NCBI GenBank assembly: GCA_958510875.1
Contig: OY294069.1
Span: 6,209,205 to 6,273,204, forward strand
Direction of reading: 5' to 3'
Length of the DNA: 64,000 nucleotides
From: Endomychus coccineus
Lineage: Eukaryota > Arthropoda > Insecta > Coleoptera > Endomychidae
Below the pieces are notes generated by a model that was not told the origin of the DNA, ran no database searches, and worked only from the letters and a program-made list of their open reading frames with translations. The translations under genes were made by a program, and so were the position numbers. Of this stretch, positions 1-11,900 are shown piece after piece; within the stretch, counting starts at the first letter, position 1, and each line of letters begins with the position of its first letter.

Positions 1-3000
1 ATATTTGAAGGCCAATGTCCTGCGATGATCGTTGTGAATGCTGGCTGCCAAAAGCAATGTAACCGGTCGAAGACATAAACAAGCAGTAAGATATAACAGA
101 TAAGAGTCGAAATGGTACGATAACAAGATTTTAGAAATTCTAGTCTTCAGTAACATCATCCTAGTTTAGGAAACGGGAGCGACAATTCTGTTTGTTTTCG
201 AGCTTTAAAAAACCTTACTAATATTGTAACCCAATTTCCGGATGAAGGACTCAATCAAAAATGTAATACTGTATGAAGAAATATCTTTAATTTTTTTGAT
301 GAGAGAAGATTCGAAGAGGCAATCCCTCGGCTGCGTATAAAAGAAACAACTGATGGTTAACTAACGTCGAAAGTGTTTTTGTATCACATTCCAATAATTC
401 TGTACAATCACAAAATCACAATCATCCAAAACAATGATCTTCTTCAAAATCTAGAACCTCCAGAACCTCAACTGTTTGGCCTTAATTATCAATGCCTACA
501 ATGATCGAATAAGATGTCTTTTCTAATTCTCAAACAGATAATTATCACTGAGAGCATATCTGGACTATATGGAGGATGATGATCGATTTGTTCAAAATCA
601 CAGTCCCGAATTGCTTCAGTTGCCGATCACCTTCAACAGGCTGGATATGCCCCTGGTTAGAGATACATTTTAATAACTTTCAATCTCAACCCGCAGCATA
701 ATTCGATGCAACAGTTTCCTATGAAAGTTGAAAGTGCAAAAAAATTTCACTCGCTCCAATTCTCCGTGTAACGAAAAAAAAAAACACATTTCCGTTAGAT
801 ACACTTTCTAAAAATCAATTTCCGTACAAAGTGAAGCGTTATTAGGAAACGCTATTGCCCCGGATCCAAGGCTCAGTACGGATTCCGATTAACTTATTCT
901 CCAATCATCGACAAGACAGGTGTCAGGTGTTAGATACGGAAAATAAGTGGGTGTTGCTGGTACAGAATGTCGGCAGCATTGGCTGTCTAACGATATTTTC
1001 CTAATGGTGGGGTCGACGATAGGAGTGGCTTTCTATTACCGGATTCGTGCACGCGCTCAAACACTAAAAAAGATCAGTTAGTCTTTGAACGCTATTTCGT
1101 TGGGGCGCGTTGCCTCCTAGATTCCCTATCGCGGCATTTTAAAACGACTTAAAGTTGCTTAACGTCTAATTTTGATTTTGTGTAAGGTTAAACCAGTGTT
1201 GATGATTATAAGGCAGTTACATCTCTAACCAGTTTTGGACTTTATTTTCTTGTTTTTGAAGATATGGTGATACTGTAAGTTTATTTCAATCCTTTACTAA
1301 TTACTTACATAATACATCTTTTTCGAGATAATAAAATAAATGAATTGCCCAGTTCTCAAGATTTGATCAGATGAAGAACTTACATCTTATTGTAGGCATT
1401 CATTAAATTTATTGTAATTATGTCCACACAAATTCCATAAGATCGTCTTGATTATGCCCCTTAAACCTCGAACATTCACTAGTTGATTAAGATTAAGACC
1501 GTTCCGTGCCGTTCTTAAGTTAAAACTAACAGGCTTCGTTGCATTTCGAAGACATTATGTGATTTAGCTCCCACCGTTCTACTAGATTTTGGATTATTTT
1601 GATAATTGCTAGTCCTGCCAGTTGTGTTGGTGGGTTTCATCATTTTCTAGACATGATTAATACTCCTTCATACAAACTGACTAAGCTAAATTAGTCCCTA
1701 GTTGTTGTAATGTAACATGGAAGATGTAATCATTCACCAAGATCTGGAGTCTTGGGAAAATTAATATTTTGTTCTCTATATCATTGATTTGATTCAACTC
1801 TTTTGGCAATGGGTCCTTATCGGTATAATAGTGGGAAGACATGTCACATTTTCGTATTCAGCGTTTCAAGATTTTCCGAAGAAATGTTATATTTAAGTTG
1901 TAAAATCCAACCCCAAAGGTTACTATCTGCTATACCACACTGTAGATCAATCATCATTAAGGAAAGTTGGTATGAGAACGTGTTAATTCGCCATGTAACT
2001 ATAATTCACCAGAAATATCTACTTCCATTCAACTTCTTCATAGGGAGTGACATAAACCTTCGAGCGTTGGTTGAGATATGGAGTCGAAAGTTCACTGTTT
2101 TAGAATTAAAGACATTCTTTCCATACCAGGTCCTTTATTTTCTGCTTAACGTCATTCAAATAAGAAGTCACTAGAGTGAGAAATCATAATGTCCACCATC
2201 GACTGACATATACTTAGGGAGCAGCTGTTCCAAATACTGTATCCTTGACCATCTTTGGAGTTATTCAACATAACATAGTAAATCTGGTTGTATCGCCGGC
2301 TTATTGATACAGCCCCTTGCTCCAATACATTGATAACGAAATCAGGGATCCATTGAAAACTGCCTTATATTGAATTCAGAGTGGACGAGAGCATCCCTTA
2401 ACGAAAAATCGGAGATTGAGCATAGAACGAGCGTTGGTGTTAAAGTCAATATTGGATTCACAATGTTTCTGGTCAAATCGCCAGTCGGACGAAAATGTCC
2501 AAGAAATCACGGTTATCAGATATAGCTGCCCAGTTATTAACTTTCCAGAGACTTTAAGATTACGTATAATAATAGATTACATCGAATATCACTGATGAGT
2601 TAGCAGCAAACCAAGAACGACAAGGAAAAACAACGTTTATGTTATTATTATTGTTATGGATCTTTGAGGAGGTGGTTCCGTTAGTACCAAAAGCTCTGCA
2701 GCCTTAAAGGTCTTTTATGCTATTCTCCATGTTACTAGTCGTTTTCGGTTATCAACCCTGTTCCCTTGGAGTTTGGCTTCAAAATCGCTTAGTTACATTG
2801 GTGTCTTATAAGTGTCACCTAAATATTATCTTCTTTTGTAATCCAGCGTGGGACATTGGCCCAGTATATATATATGTAGGTGGACAGTATCCTGTGGGCA
2901 CTCCTAGAGCCAATGGAAGTAAGTTTGTTGTTAGCTTCAAGTCTCTTTGGATAGTTTGGATTGTCTAAGTGATGTTGTACCTGCCCAGTATTTGATCAAT

Positions 3001-3149
3001 GCCTTTTTGTTTGTTAGAAAAGCGTAAGAATCTGTGGTATCATAATTTATCTGGATAGTTCACCTGAAGATTTCATAGTACTACTGAAACGATTGAAAAT
3101 AGATACATACAAGACTTACAATTTATTATTATATATTCATTCACTGCCT
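1..3149. other. Gene-free sequence, left edge
   Basis: All open frames here are short and low in complexity, with no recognisable domain and no plausible exon with splice sites. I see nothing beyond AT-rich non-coding DNA. It could hold distal regulatory sequence for gcm, but nothing in the sequence shows this. Confidence 0.6.
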
Positions 3150-3600
3150 ATCTTCCATATATTGAAAATATAATACATAAAATTTCCGAAACCTTTAAAA
3201 AACATTATACTTCTACTCGGTTTTCCACACTTCTATCTCAGTTTTATAAACCTTTCGAAGATTCCCTTCCTCCTCTTCACTGAGAAGATGTTTATAGCAT
3301 TCCCTGTTCTTGCGGTAAAGTCTACATTGGTGAAACAGGTCGTACAGTAGCTACTCGTGTGAAGGAACATGAGCGCTGTACAAGGCTTCGTGACACCAGT
3401 AGATCCGCACTTGCGGAACTCAAGTTTGATACTAATCATCAAGTCCCTTTCGAAAATACTAAAATTCTAGCCCGAGCCTTTCTGTCAGCGAAAAATCCTT
3501 GAAGCTATAGAAGTCCTAAAACATCCAAATAATCTATATATCACCTTCCCAACAATTGGGAACCCATCCTAGAAAATTCCACTTCGCAAAAGGTCACACA
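3150..3600 (+). mobile_element. Penelope-like element fragment, GIY-YIG endonuclease end (family A)
   Basis: A frame near 3290-3480 reads YSIPCSCGKVYIGETGRT followed by VKEHE. This is the GIY-YIG nuclease motif (GxxYIGETxR) at the C-terminus of Penelope-like reverse transcriptases. The stretch just upstream is out of frame with it, and a stop follows shortly after. The same family ends the larger copy at 46.8-48.4 kb. Only the 3' third is present and it is broken by frameshifts. It is a dead fragment abutting a second PLE family at about 3605. Confidence 0.8.
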
Positions 3601-3604
3601 ACTA

Positions 3605-4140
3605 AATGAATGACTACCCAAAAACATTTTTCAATCCCGTCATCAAAGAAAGAATAAACAAAATGTATAATGCGACGTCATATATATAAATAACATAAAC
3701 GGTAATACAGATAATTTTATAACATTACCGTACATTCCGGAGATCTTAGGTAAAATTAACAAATGTTTAAAAAAGTATAATATAATGTTTCGCATAAACG
3801 TACTAACTGTGTTGGGAAATATTTCTCAAATCTAAAACCTTTAATACATGAATATAAACAAACCCACACAGTATACAAAATCTTATACAGGAATCTTTAA
3901 GCAATATTTACAAAAAAGAATCTATGGCCGTAAGTATAGTACAAGAAACAAAAGCTTAGAAAATTTCACCGTCCTTGCTAAACACTGTTTTGATTATAAC
4001 CATCTAACCACTAAGGAAACATATTATTATGAAAGATCTATTCTCAAGATGATTCACATAGAACGTGACTCCGAGTATGTAAATCATAGAACAGACATTC
4101 AGTCATTGAGTAAAATTTATACTAATTCACTTAGTTAAAT
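3605..4140 (+). mobile_element. Penelope-like element fragment, C-terminal end (family B)
   Basis: The open frame 3848-4138 and the broken frames before it match the C-terminal region of the PLE on the opposite strand at 28296-28970 and that at 53518-53908. Shared words are KQYLQKR, YGxKYSTRN, LAKHCFDYNH and SILxMIH. The region just upstream carries the linker word TLPYIPE. The nuclease core cysteines seen in the 28.5-kb copy (LNCLDCDGTYTG) are partly lost here. It is a 5'-truncated, frameshifted copy. Confidence 0.8.
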
Positions 4141-4298
4141 TCCCAGCAAATTCCTACATGCGTCTTTATGACGTTAAAAGTCTATTTCAGGTAGAATGCT
4201 CAAATAGCAATATTTCGTTCTATTGCCTCATAAGTCTTTAACACCTGGTTCGAAATTTTTTGGTTTCAGTCGTATACAGACTTTGTTTGACATGAGTG

Positions 4299-4625
4299 TT
4301 TTTTTTTTTGCTGGGAGGTGATTGAAACCTTTTTATGGGGACCTTATGGGCCTGTAACATCCCACAAGGTATGGTGGGAGTCCCTGAGTCCGAACTAACT
4401 CACCTCAGATCAATTTACTAAACACTACACCTCGTGTGGTAGTCTCGATTCTGCAACTAGGGCAGTTTCGATGACACCTAGGCCTAAACGGCCCACTGTA
4501 TCTTGCATCACCATTTTCTGGGACCATCGGAAAAATTTCGGAGTCGCTGAAATTCGAACCCGGGACCAGAAGCCACAGTGATTTGAAGATTGATGCTTCT
4601 ACCATTGAGCTACTTGGCGTAAGTG
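4299..4625 (-). mobile_element. tRNA-derived SINE
   Basis: On the - strand this begins near 4622 with a tRNA-like head: an A box resembling TAGCTCAATGGTAGAAGC (about 4600-4617) and a B box GGGTTCGAATTTC (about 4550-4562). A body of roughly 250 bp follows, ending in an A-run seen on the + strand as poly-T at 4299-4309. A pol III-type head with an A-tailed body is the standard SINE layout. I found no clear target-site duplication. The acceptor stem does not pair, so it is not a working tRNA. Confidence 0.7.
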
Positions 4626-4639
4626 TTAATTTATTCATA

Positions 4640-7600
4640 ATTCATACCTGGGTCAAGAATCAATATTTATTGATACATAAAGAATTAGCTGGATATGCTA
4701 GTTTCAGAATATCTATACAAAATATGAATCATAAGATAACCTCTGGTGATCGGTCCATCAAATTCAAACGTCTTTTTGAAGTAGAGGTTGAGGAAACTCC
4801 TATTCAGACTGACTTCTGATGTGATGGAGCCAATAACGAGTACGCTAGCAGTATTTAGACACTGAGAATAATCCTCACTCACAAGCAGCCAACATATTGC
4901 GAACATCAGAATTCTTTCGAATCAATGAACACATCATAGAAGGCAACTCACGTACGTCTATATAAAAAAACAATTGACAGTTTAAAGTAATCGCAAAGAG
5001 TCGCGCTGTTAAATAGTCAACCTTCGATTATGCATCACACTTGTTGATTTATAACCTCCACTTAGAGAACGACTAACAAACACGTATCGTAACAATGTCA
5101 ATCGAAAACGCTCTCATCATTATGAACATGATGAAACAGTGTGTTAGCTCCTTCGTATATCATCATCATACTCGCAACAGGAAATATAAGCTCACGAAGA
5201 AATTATCGAATACTGGTAAAGCCAGTTTAAGTTACAGAGAAGAGAATTGAAAATCTCTTTCTCCTCGAGAGTGGTGAATTATTTACTGGTGTAAGATCAG
5301 ATATCATATAATTAATCGAACATGATAATTACTGCTCTTATGACAACGGTAAATTACGATTGTTTAATAACTAGCGGCCTTCGGCCACTTTACGACTCGG
5401 TAACTTTTATGAGATAGAATTTACTACATCGATTTGATTTCACTGGGAGCAAATGCGGATTCTTGAGATCCAATGCAGATTATATACTTTGTGGACATCT
5501 ATACATACCTACATTATGCGTATTGCCATCAGCCGAGAAGATTCGAAAAAATGCAGTAGAATCATGTCTACTCATCTACTGAGTATTCAGAGTGGAATTC
5601 CTTCGATATTCATTCTTAATTTCCCATTGTAATAAATGTTGCCTAGGATAGTTTCCTGATATTTTCTGTCCTCTGTATTGATATGACTAGTTGAAACACA
5701 TTTGATATTCAGTAGTAATAACCAAAGGACATTGATAATTGTGCAAAAAAATTGTATACAGGTTTCGAAACCATGCTGTTCGGAAAAAGACCGACGCCCA
5801 TACCGATGCCGTAGTCGGAGGTTTGTTGCTTATATGCAACAAGCTTGAGAAAGTTTTCATAAGATTTTTGAACATTTATCAATATTCGGTAGTTATTCGC
5901 ATGGAAAATTTGTTGCTAATTATGGAAAAAAATACAAAGCAAAAAAAAATATTTTAAGGTACAATTAGAACAATTAGAAAAGTTAAATGAAGATCCAGGT
6001 TCAGACGTGTTAGTTTCTATATGTGATGAAGTTGCATTTCCACGCATACTGTTAATAATTTGTTTATGATGTTCTTCGTCAATATTTAAGTAAGGTCTTA
6101 TGGAATTGGCATTGTTCTGACGCGCAATTTTTAGGAGCTCTTGTTCTTGAACACAATTTTTGGCCAATTTACAAACGCGGTCAATGTATTGAAGTGATCA
6201 GTACTTTTTTCCCCTTGGTTTCAAATTTTGAGTCATATTAAAGTAATAGTCTAGATCGATTCATAAATTCTCAAAACGGGTATGTCCGCAAAAATTTCGA
6301 AAAACAATTTTTTCAGTTACATATGACATTCTATAGATTAAGTGTTGTTCAAAATTATGATATATAAGCCATACATTTTTTAAATTACTAACCTTTAAAG
6401 AAAATGCCTATGAGAATTTTATTTATTTAGTTTCATAATACGTTTGTATAAAATTTTAAAAAATGAATAAATTTTCACTTGGAACAATTTTGATCAAAAG
6501 TGGTTCTTTGGGCATATTTTATTTATTCAGTTATCCACAGAACATACTTACTCAAAATAATATGTAGGGATACTTTCAACGTATCCCTTAAATTATTAAT
6601 TATGAAACTGTGCAAAAGAAATGTAATAGTAATGACTACTGGAGCATTAGAAAAAAACGTAATACTTAGGTATATTAGAAATATTAGAATGAATAAAACT
6701 ATTTACTATCAGATATTTTGTTCGTTCAAGTGGAAGCAAAGGATCACATTACGTAGAACAGAATATGTGATAATAAATACACAACAGTCAAATTTTTTAT
6801 ATATCATTTGACTGCAAGAGATGAAAACACTTTTCGTGGAACATCGACAGCGGTGAAATATTGGGAGAGTAGGTAGACATTGCAATTTTTGTTATAAACT
6901 TTTGGCCCTAAGCATCTAGGGGACTTTTCCAATATTTAGTCTGCAAAATGGTACCCTGAGATGTCTGAACATTATGTGAATTTGTTTTTCTTTATCATTA
7001 TTGAGCTGGTATAAAGAACCCTACAAATATCCCTATGCAATTCCTCTGAGAATTCAAAAGCATATAAGACATTCTGAAGTTGTATCCATGCTTTGAAGTA
7101 CTTTTGATTCCTATATCTTAAGCCGAGAAAAAATTGGTACGCTTTCTGAAAAAATGGTCGGGTATTTTTAGGTTACAAAATCCACAACCCTCTTCATTAG
7201 AATTCAATGTAAATAATAATTTTGTGATGTAAACTGTATTCGTAAGATTAATTCCATCTAATCTAACCATAATTGATTCAATAATCTAGATTCGAACACC
7301 CCAGTTAGGTCAAATACTTTCCATTCCTTATAAATATCCGAATAAAACCATTTTGTTGAGACTGAAAAAAGTTTCCGGATCTACCAAATTATACAGTGAG
7401 AAGTGATTATGGAATTATACAAGGATAAATACCTACAATGCTCTACTGGTTTCATCTAGATTCAAGATTATCATTGAATACAATGGAGACTTCAATAGTG
7501 GATGGCGATACGAACCAATTTAACAATTTCTTGAGAAATATTTTAAAATTCCCATTCCGCAACTGCTTTGAAGGCTAAGTCACCAGTATGACTGTTCTTT

Positions 7601-8640
7601 GACACAGAGTTATTCCAATCAAGTCTCTAGAGGAACCTTGCAAACGGCAAGGACATGTAGTAAATCAAATACTGACGAAAACTTTGCATTTCAATTTTCC
7701 AGTATTTGAAATGAAAATCAGGAAAAACGCTCGCACCTGTTGATTTTTGATTCAAGGGGGAAATATGCTTCACCCTTTTGATGTACGTAGCTTCAACCAC
7801 CTAGCGAGGGCAAGGACAACCCCCTAAATTGGGATAGGAGGGAAGGGTCTGGCGATACTGCTTTTTGAAGAACTCATCGAGGACTTTCATGGCCTTACAA
7901 TTTTGCCTGATATTTTTATCCATAACGATATGAAAATTCGAATAGCAACATTTCCAAAATTTAACAAATTGATCAGAAAAGGAAGTGACCTTTTTTCGTA
8001 TTTACCTCTTAAAAAAATACAAATAAAGACCCTTTAAAATTCATTTTGAACTCATCCCCGCCAAATTTGAAAGATCTTCAGACTTCATGTTGCAGTCAGT
8101 AGCTCTTGTGATTAAATAATTAATAGCTAAACGCTTTTTTTCAAATAGATTACGGCAATCTGTCATGTCAACGGAGTAAATAGCAGCGATTTCAAACTTA
8201 CAGATTATAATCAGAGTGAAAAATACCTTCTAAACGAGGTATCACTAGACACCACTTCCTATCAGGACATTTTGACTGGCCATCCTGTTAACTGGTTGTA
8301 GTTGAAGGGTTAAAATATAATACAAAATTGTCGTCCTAAATTCAATAATCGACGGCTATTTTAAATACTGAAAATTGAGGTGTGAAGATTTTCTTGGGCT
8401 ACCCCGTATATGCCAAGGCTCAAGGTATTGGATGGATTTACCTTAACGATTTGATTATTGATTATTATTTCCCACATTCTGAGATGAAAAAGGATCCCAG
8501 TATTCATTATAATGTTATACAATATTTGCAAATCCTTCGCATTAAAGAATGTCTTAGAGTCTCGTCTTCATATGAAGGAACTCATTCTAACTTTAACTAG
8601 TTTCTTGGGGTTTAATTCTAGAATAAAACGTTTTCTTCTT
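4640..8640. other. Upstream region of gcm, no gene seen
   Basis: This stretch has only short spurious frames. The coding exon at 8645 is preceded by a strong splice acceptor (pyrimidine-rich run, then GCAG), so at least one untranslated or short coding 5' exon of gcm, with its promoter, is expected upstream, probably within this region. I could not identify it. Confidence 0.5.
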
Positions 8641-8644
8641 GCAG

Positions 8645-8982
8645 GCACACGCCGATTTCCCCTGGCATGTCTTGCCGGGTCAACTATTCTTCATCTGTCG
8701 AATGGGATATCAACGACAGCGCTGTACCGAGAATAAGCGAGTATGATCCTTTTTCCGAATGGGCAGATGGTCACTGTAGACTGGTCTACAGATCCGATAA
8801 CGAGGAAGCCAAACGTCATTCTTCCGGATGGGCGATGCGAAATACCAACAATCATAATGTGCATATTTTGAAAAAGAGCTGCTTGGGCGTACTGGTTTGC
8901 TCGATGAGATGTACGTTACCTAGTGGCGACAGAGTTCACCTTCGACCTGCCATTTGTGATAAGGCTAGGAAAAAACAACAAG
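8645..8982 (+). CDS. gcm: gcm exon carrying first half of GCM domain
   Basis: The acceptor AG is at 8643-8644 after a pyrimidine tract, and the donor is GTAGGT at 8983. Translation from ATG 8667 gives residues 1-105 plus one base (phase 1). The seven codons before the ATG are also open, so part of an upstream-initiated N-terminus is possible. The exon ends within the conserved KARKKQ-G junction, a natural place to resume in the next exon. Confidence 0.9.
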
Positions 8983-11900
8983 GTAGGTTACAACCCAGAA
9001 AGCAACCTAATTGTTATACGCGGCCCATTGTCCAAACCTCAGAGTTAAGGTTCATAAATGGATTTATTGAATAAGTGTTAAATATTTTTTGGCTAATCAA
9101 TTACATAATCTAGATCAGTTTGGATCTATGGAAGGCTGATGGTCTTGTGCAAGCTTCAGCAAATTAAGCTCATCTATCATTTGCAAAGGAACCTAGGCTC
9201 GCATTATGATCTTAACTAGTTTGTCTCCAAGTATTTCCAGTTTTTCTCACGGCTTACCAAATATGTAGAGCATTCAATTCCAATAACATTTGTTCGCAGT
9301 CGTTTTGAGTTATTTATGTTTTCATAGGAAAACCTTGTCCGAATAGGCAATGTACTGGTCGACTGGAAATATTAGCCTGTAGAGGACATTGCGGATATCC
9401 TGTCACGCACTTTTGGAGACATACAGAACACGCAATTTTCTTCCAAGCCAAAGGAGTCCACGATCACCCCAGACCTGAAGCGAAGAGCACTTCGGAAGCT
9501 CGCCGAAGTTTAGGGAGCGGCAGGAGGGTGAGAGGATTGGCTGTATTATTGGCGAAAGAAGCAGCCTTAGGAAATAAGGTAATTACATATTATGATAAAC
9601 TGAGAAAAATTCTAGGAAATATCTAAGTATGATTCATTACAACATTCGTCAACTGTAATTATTATTTTTGTCTTAGCCTCAAACTATCTATATCAAAATT
9701 AATTGATATTGACAATTATCACACTGGAAAGACGCTGTCACTTTTCACTATTTGTATTCGCAATTTTTTTTATACTTTCATCACACTAGAAAGGAACCTA
9801 TAACGATCGAAGGCATAGTTGTAACTGACATCATCGGTATGGAGTGCACCATCCTCTGCAAAGCTGTGGACGGGACAGGTGGTTACATCCAGTAGATCAT
9901 TGATATGGTGCCAAGATATACCCCTGTGGAACACCAGCATTGATAATCATTGTGTCAGAAGAGAAAACTCGATAATAAGCGACAAAGTAGAGACGGCAAA
10001 CCATATGAAGAACCCAAGAAGGCTTGATCCCAGACTCGGTCAAATGCTTTGGAGATATCCAATGATACAGCTAGAGATTCCCCATGTTTTCCAATATATT
10101 TCTGCCATACCATGTGTTATGTAGGCAAGCGAGTCTCCTGTTGATTTTGCCGGTCATTCACAATTTTGTAATGGAGAAATACGAAAAGATCATAGGTCAA
10201 AGCTATCTGAAACCGTAAGCTCACATTCAGAGTTCGACGAATCATGCTGAAATTGCAATCGAGTGCTAACCTCATCGATGTGCCTGTTTCCGGAATACGG
10301 TACTACCAATTTGTAATCCGGTTGAGCTAGAAACTAAAGCTGTGTGTTAATGTAATCGATAATTTTATCGATAAATTATGATATTAATTGTCGGTTGAAT
10401 TTTGAAGTCGAGTAAACAATAATTATGAATGTCTTAATTCCTAGCTAGCAATTAAATCATTGGGCGAACATTCTCCTGTCATTTATTTCACAAAACTACA
10501 ACATGGAACCGATTATAGTAATTTATGCATTTTGTTACGAAAAAGCATCTTACAATTTATAGGTACACTCTGTATCATTAGAATTGAATCTGTATAAATC
10601 AGTATATTGACCAAAAGTCTATATCAATATAAAACCTCTAATTGAAACTTGAAAATGCGTTCCTTATCATACAATTTGTGTACAGAAGTATGATTTTAAT
10701 GGACATGGGGTATACGCAAGAAATATACTGACAAGGAAGTTGTCCAATTTCAGTTACACGCAGTGTATATCAAATGCGGAAATAACGTTTCATTAAATTA
10801 GTTACAGATGCAAAGTTTCACTATTCTACCATCGTGCCATTAATTACCGGTTGTGTCGCTTTAAATCAATTGTTTTCTATGTAATTATGAATGTGTGGTC
10901 GATTTATCAGCCGTAAGTCTATCTATATCGAAATATTGATGATTACTGATGCTTAATCACGTGTTGGACTAACCTCTTATTACCTTAGGGCTACTTTTGA
11001 AGCATGAATTTATTAACTGGTCTGCAATGCAGCGCATAATTCTCTCTTGACTTATAGTTTGCAATGTACTTTTATGAATATATAATTTGAAAAACTCTAT
11101 GACTGAATGTTTATAATCTATGAATCAAGCTACATTTTATTTAAGTGTAGATAATTATTACTACATAATACTATTGATTAATTTTCATAGAGTATATCAC
11201 TCTCTCTTTCTTGACTCATAGTTGCAATATACTTTTGTGAATATATAATTTGAAAAACTTTATGCCTGAACGTTCATAACCTATAAATCATGCTACATTA
11301 TATTTAACTGTGGTTAATTACAACTATTTAAAAGTATTATGCTTTACGCAGAATATCATCTCGAAACAAAAATGAATAGCCTCGAATTATTCCGTTGAAT
11401 TTGAGTAATTCCTGAATATTATGAATTACCTGTTGTCTGCGAACTATGACAGATGAAAGTATTGGCTGCGCCGTCGCGTTGTCATTTTCCAATACTCAAT
11501 AGTTGATAAAAATATTTCTAATTAGTAGAAGCAGCCAAAGCGTGTGAAAACCTGAAATTATACTTCAATGTAGAAAAGCTACCGAGCTCAGTTGGTAGAA
11601 CAATGAGCGGCAACTAGAGGTCGCAGGTTCGAATCCAGCTCTTCTGGAAATTGAATAAATTAACGGCTTGTCTGCAAGCCACGAATTTTCTACATTAAAA
11701 CATATCACAGACACGACAACCTTCTTAAAAATTAAAATTATACTCGATGTCATATGAAAGTTTATTTCATTTGACATTGATATTAATTTATGATGTGGAA
11801 TGGTCTGTCAGAGACATTATGTGACTGCCAATATATCTATTATCTGTCATGTAAACGTTACCTGTCTTGTTGCTGGGTCATGTGTTGCCTCTCATAGCGT

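Noticed and set aside
11575..11655. A functional tRNA gene
   Set aside because: A and B boxes are present, but the acceptor strands do not pair.
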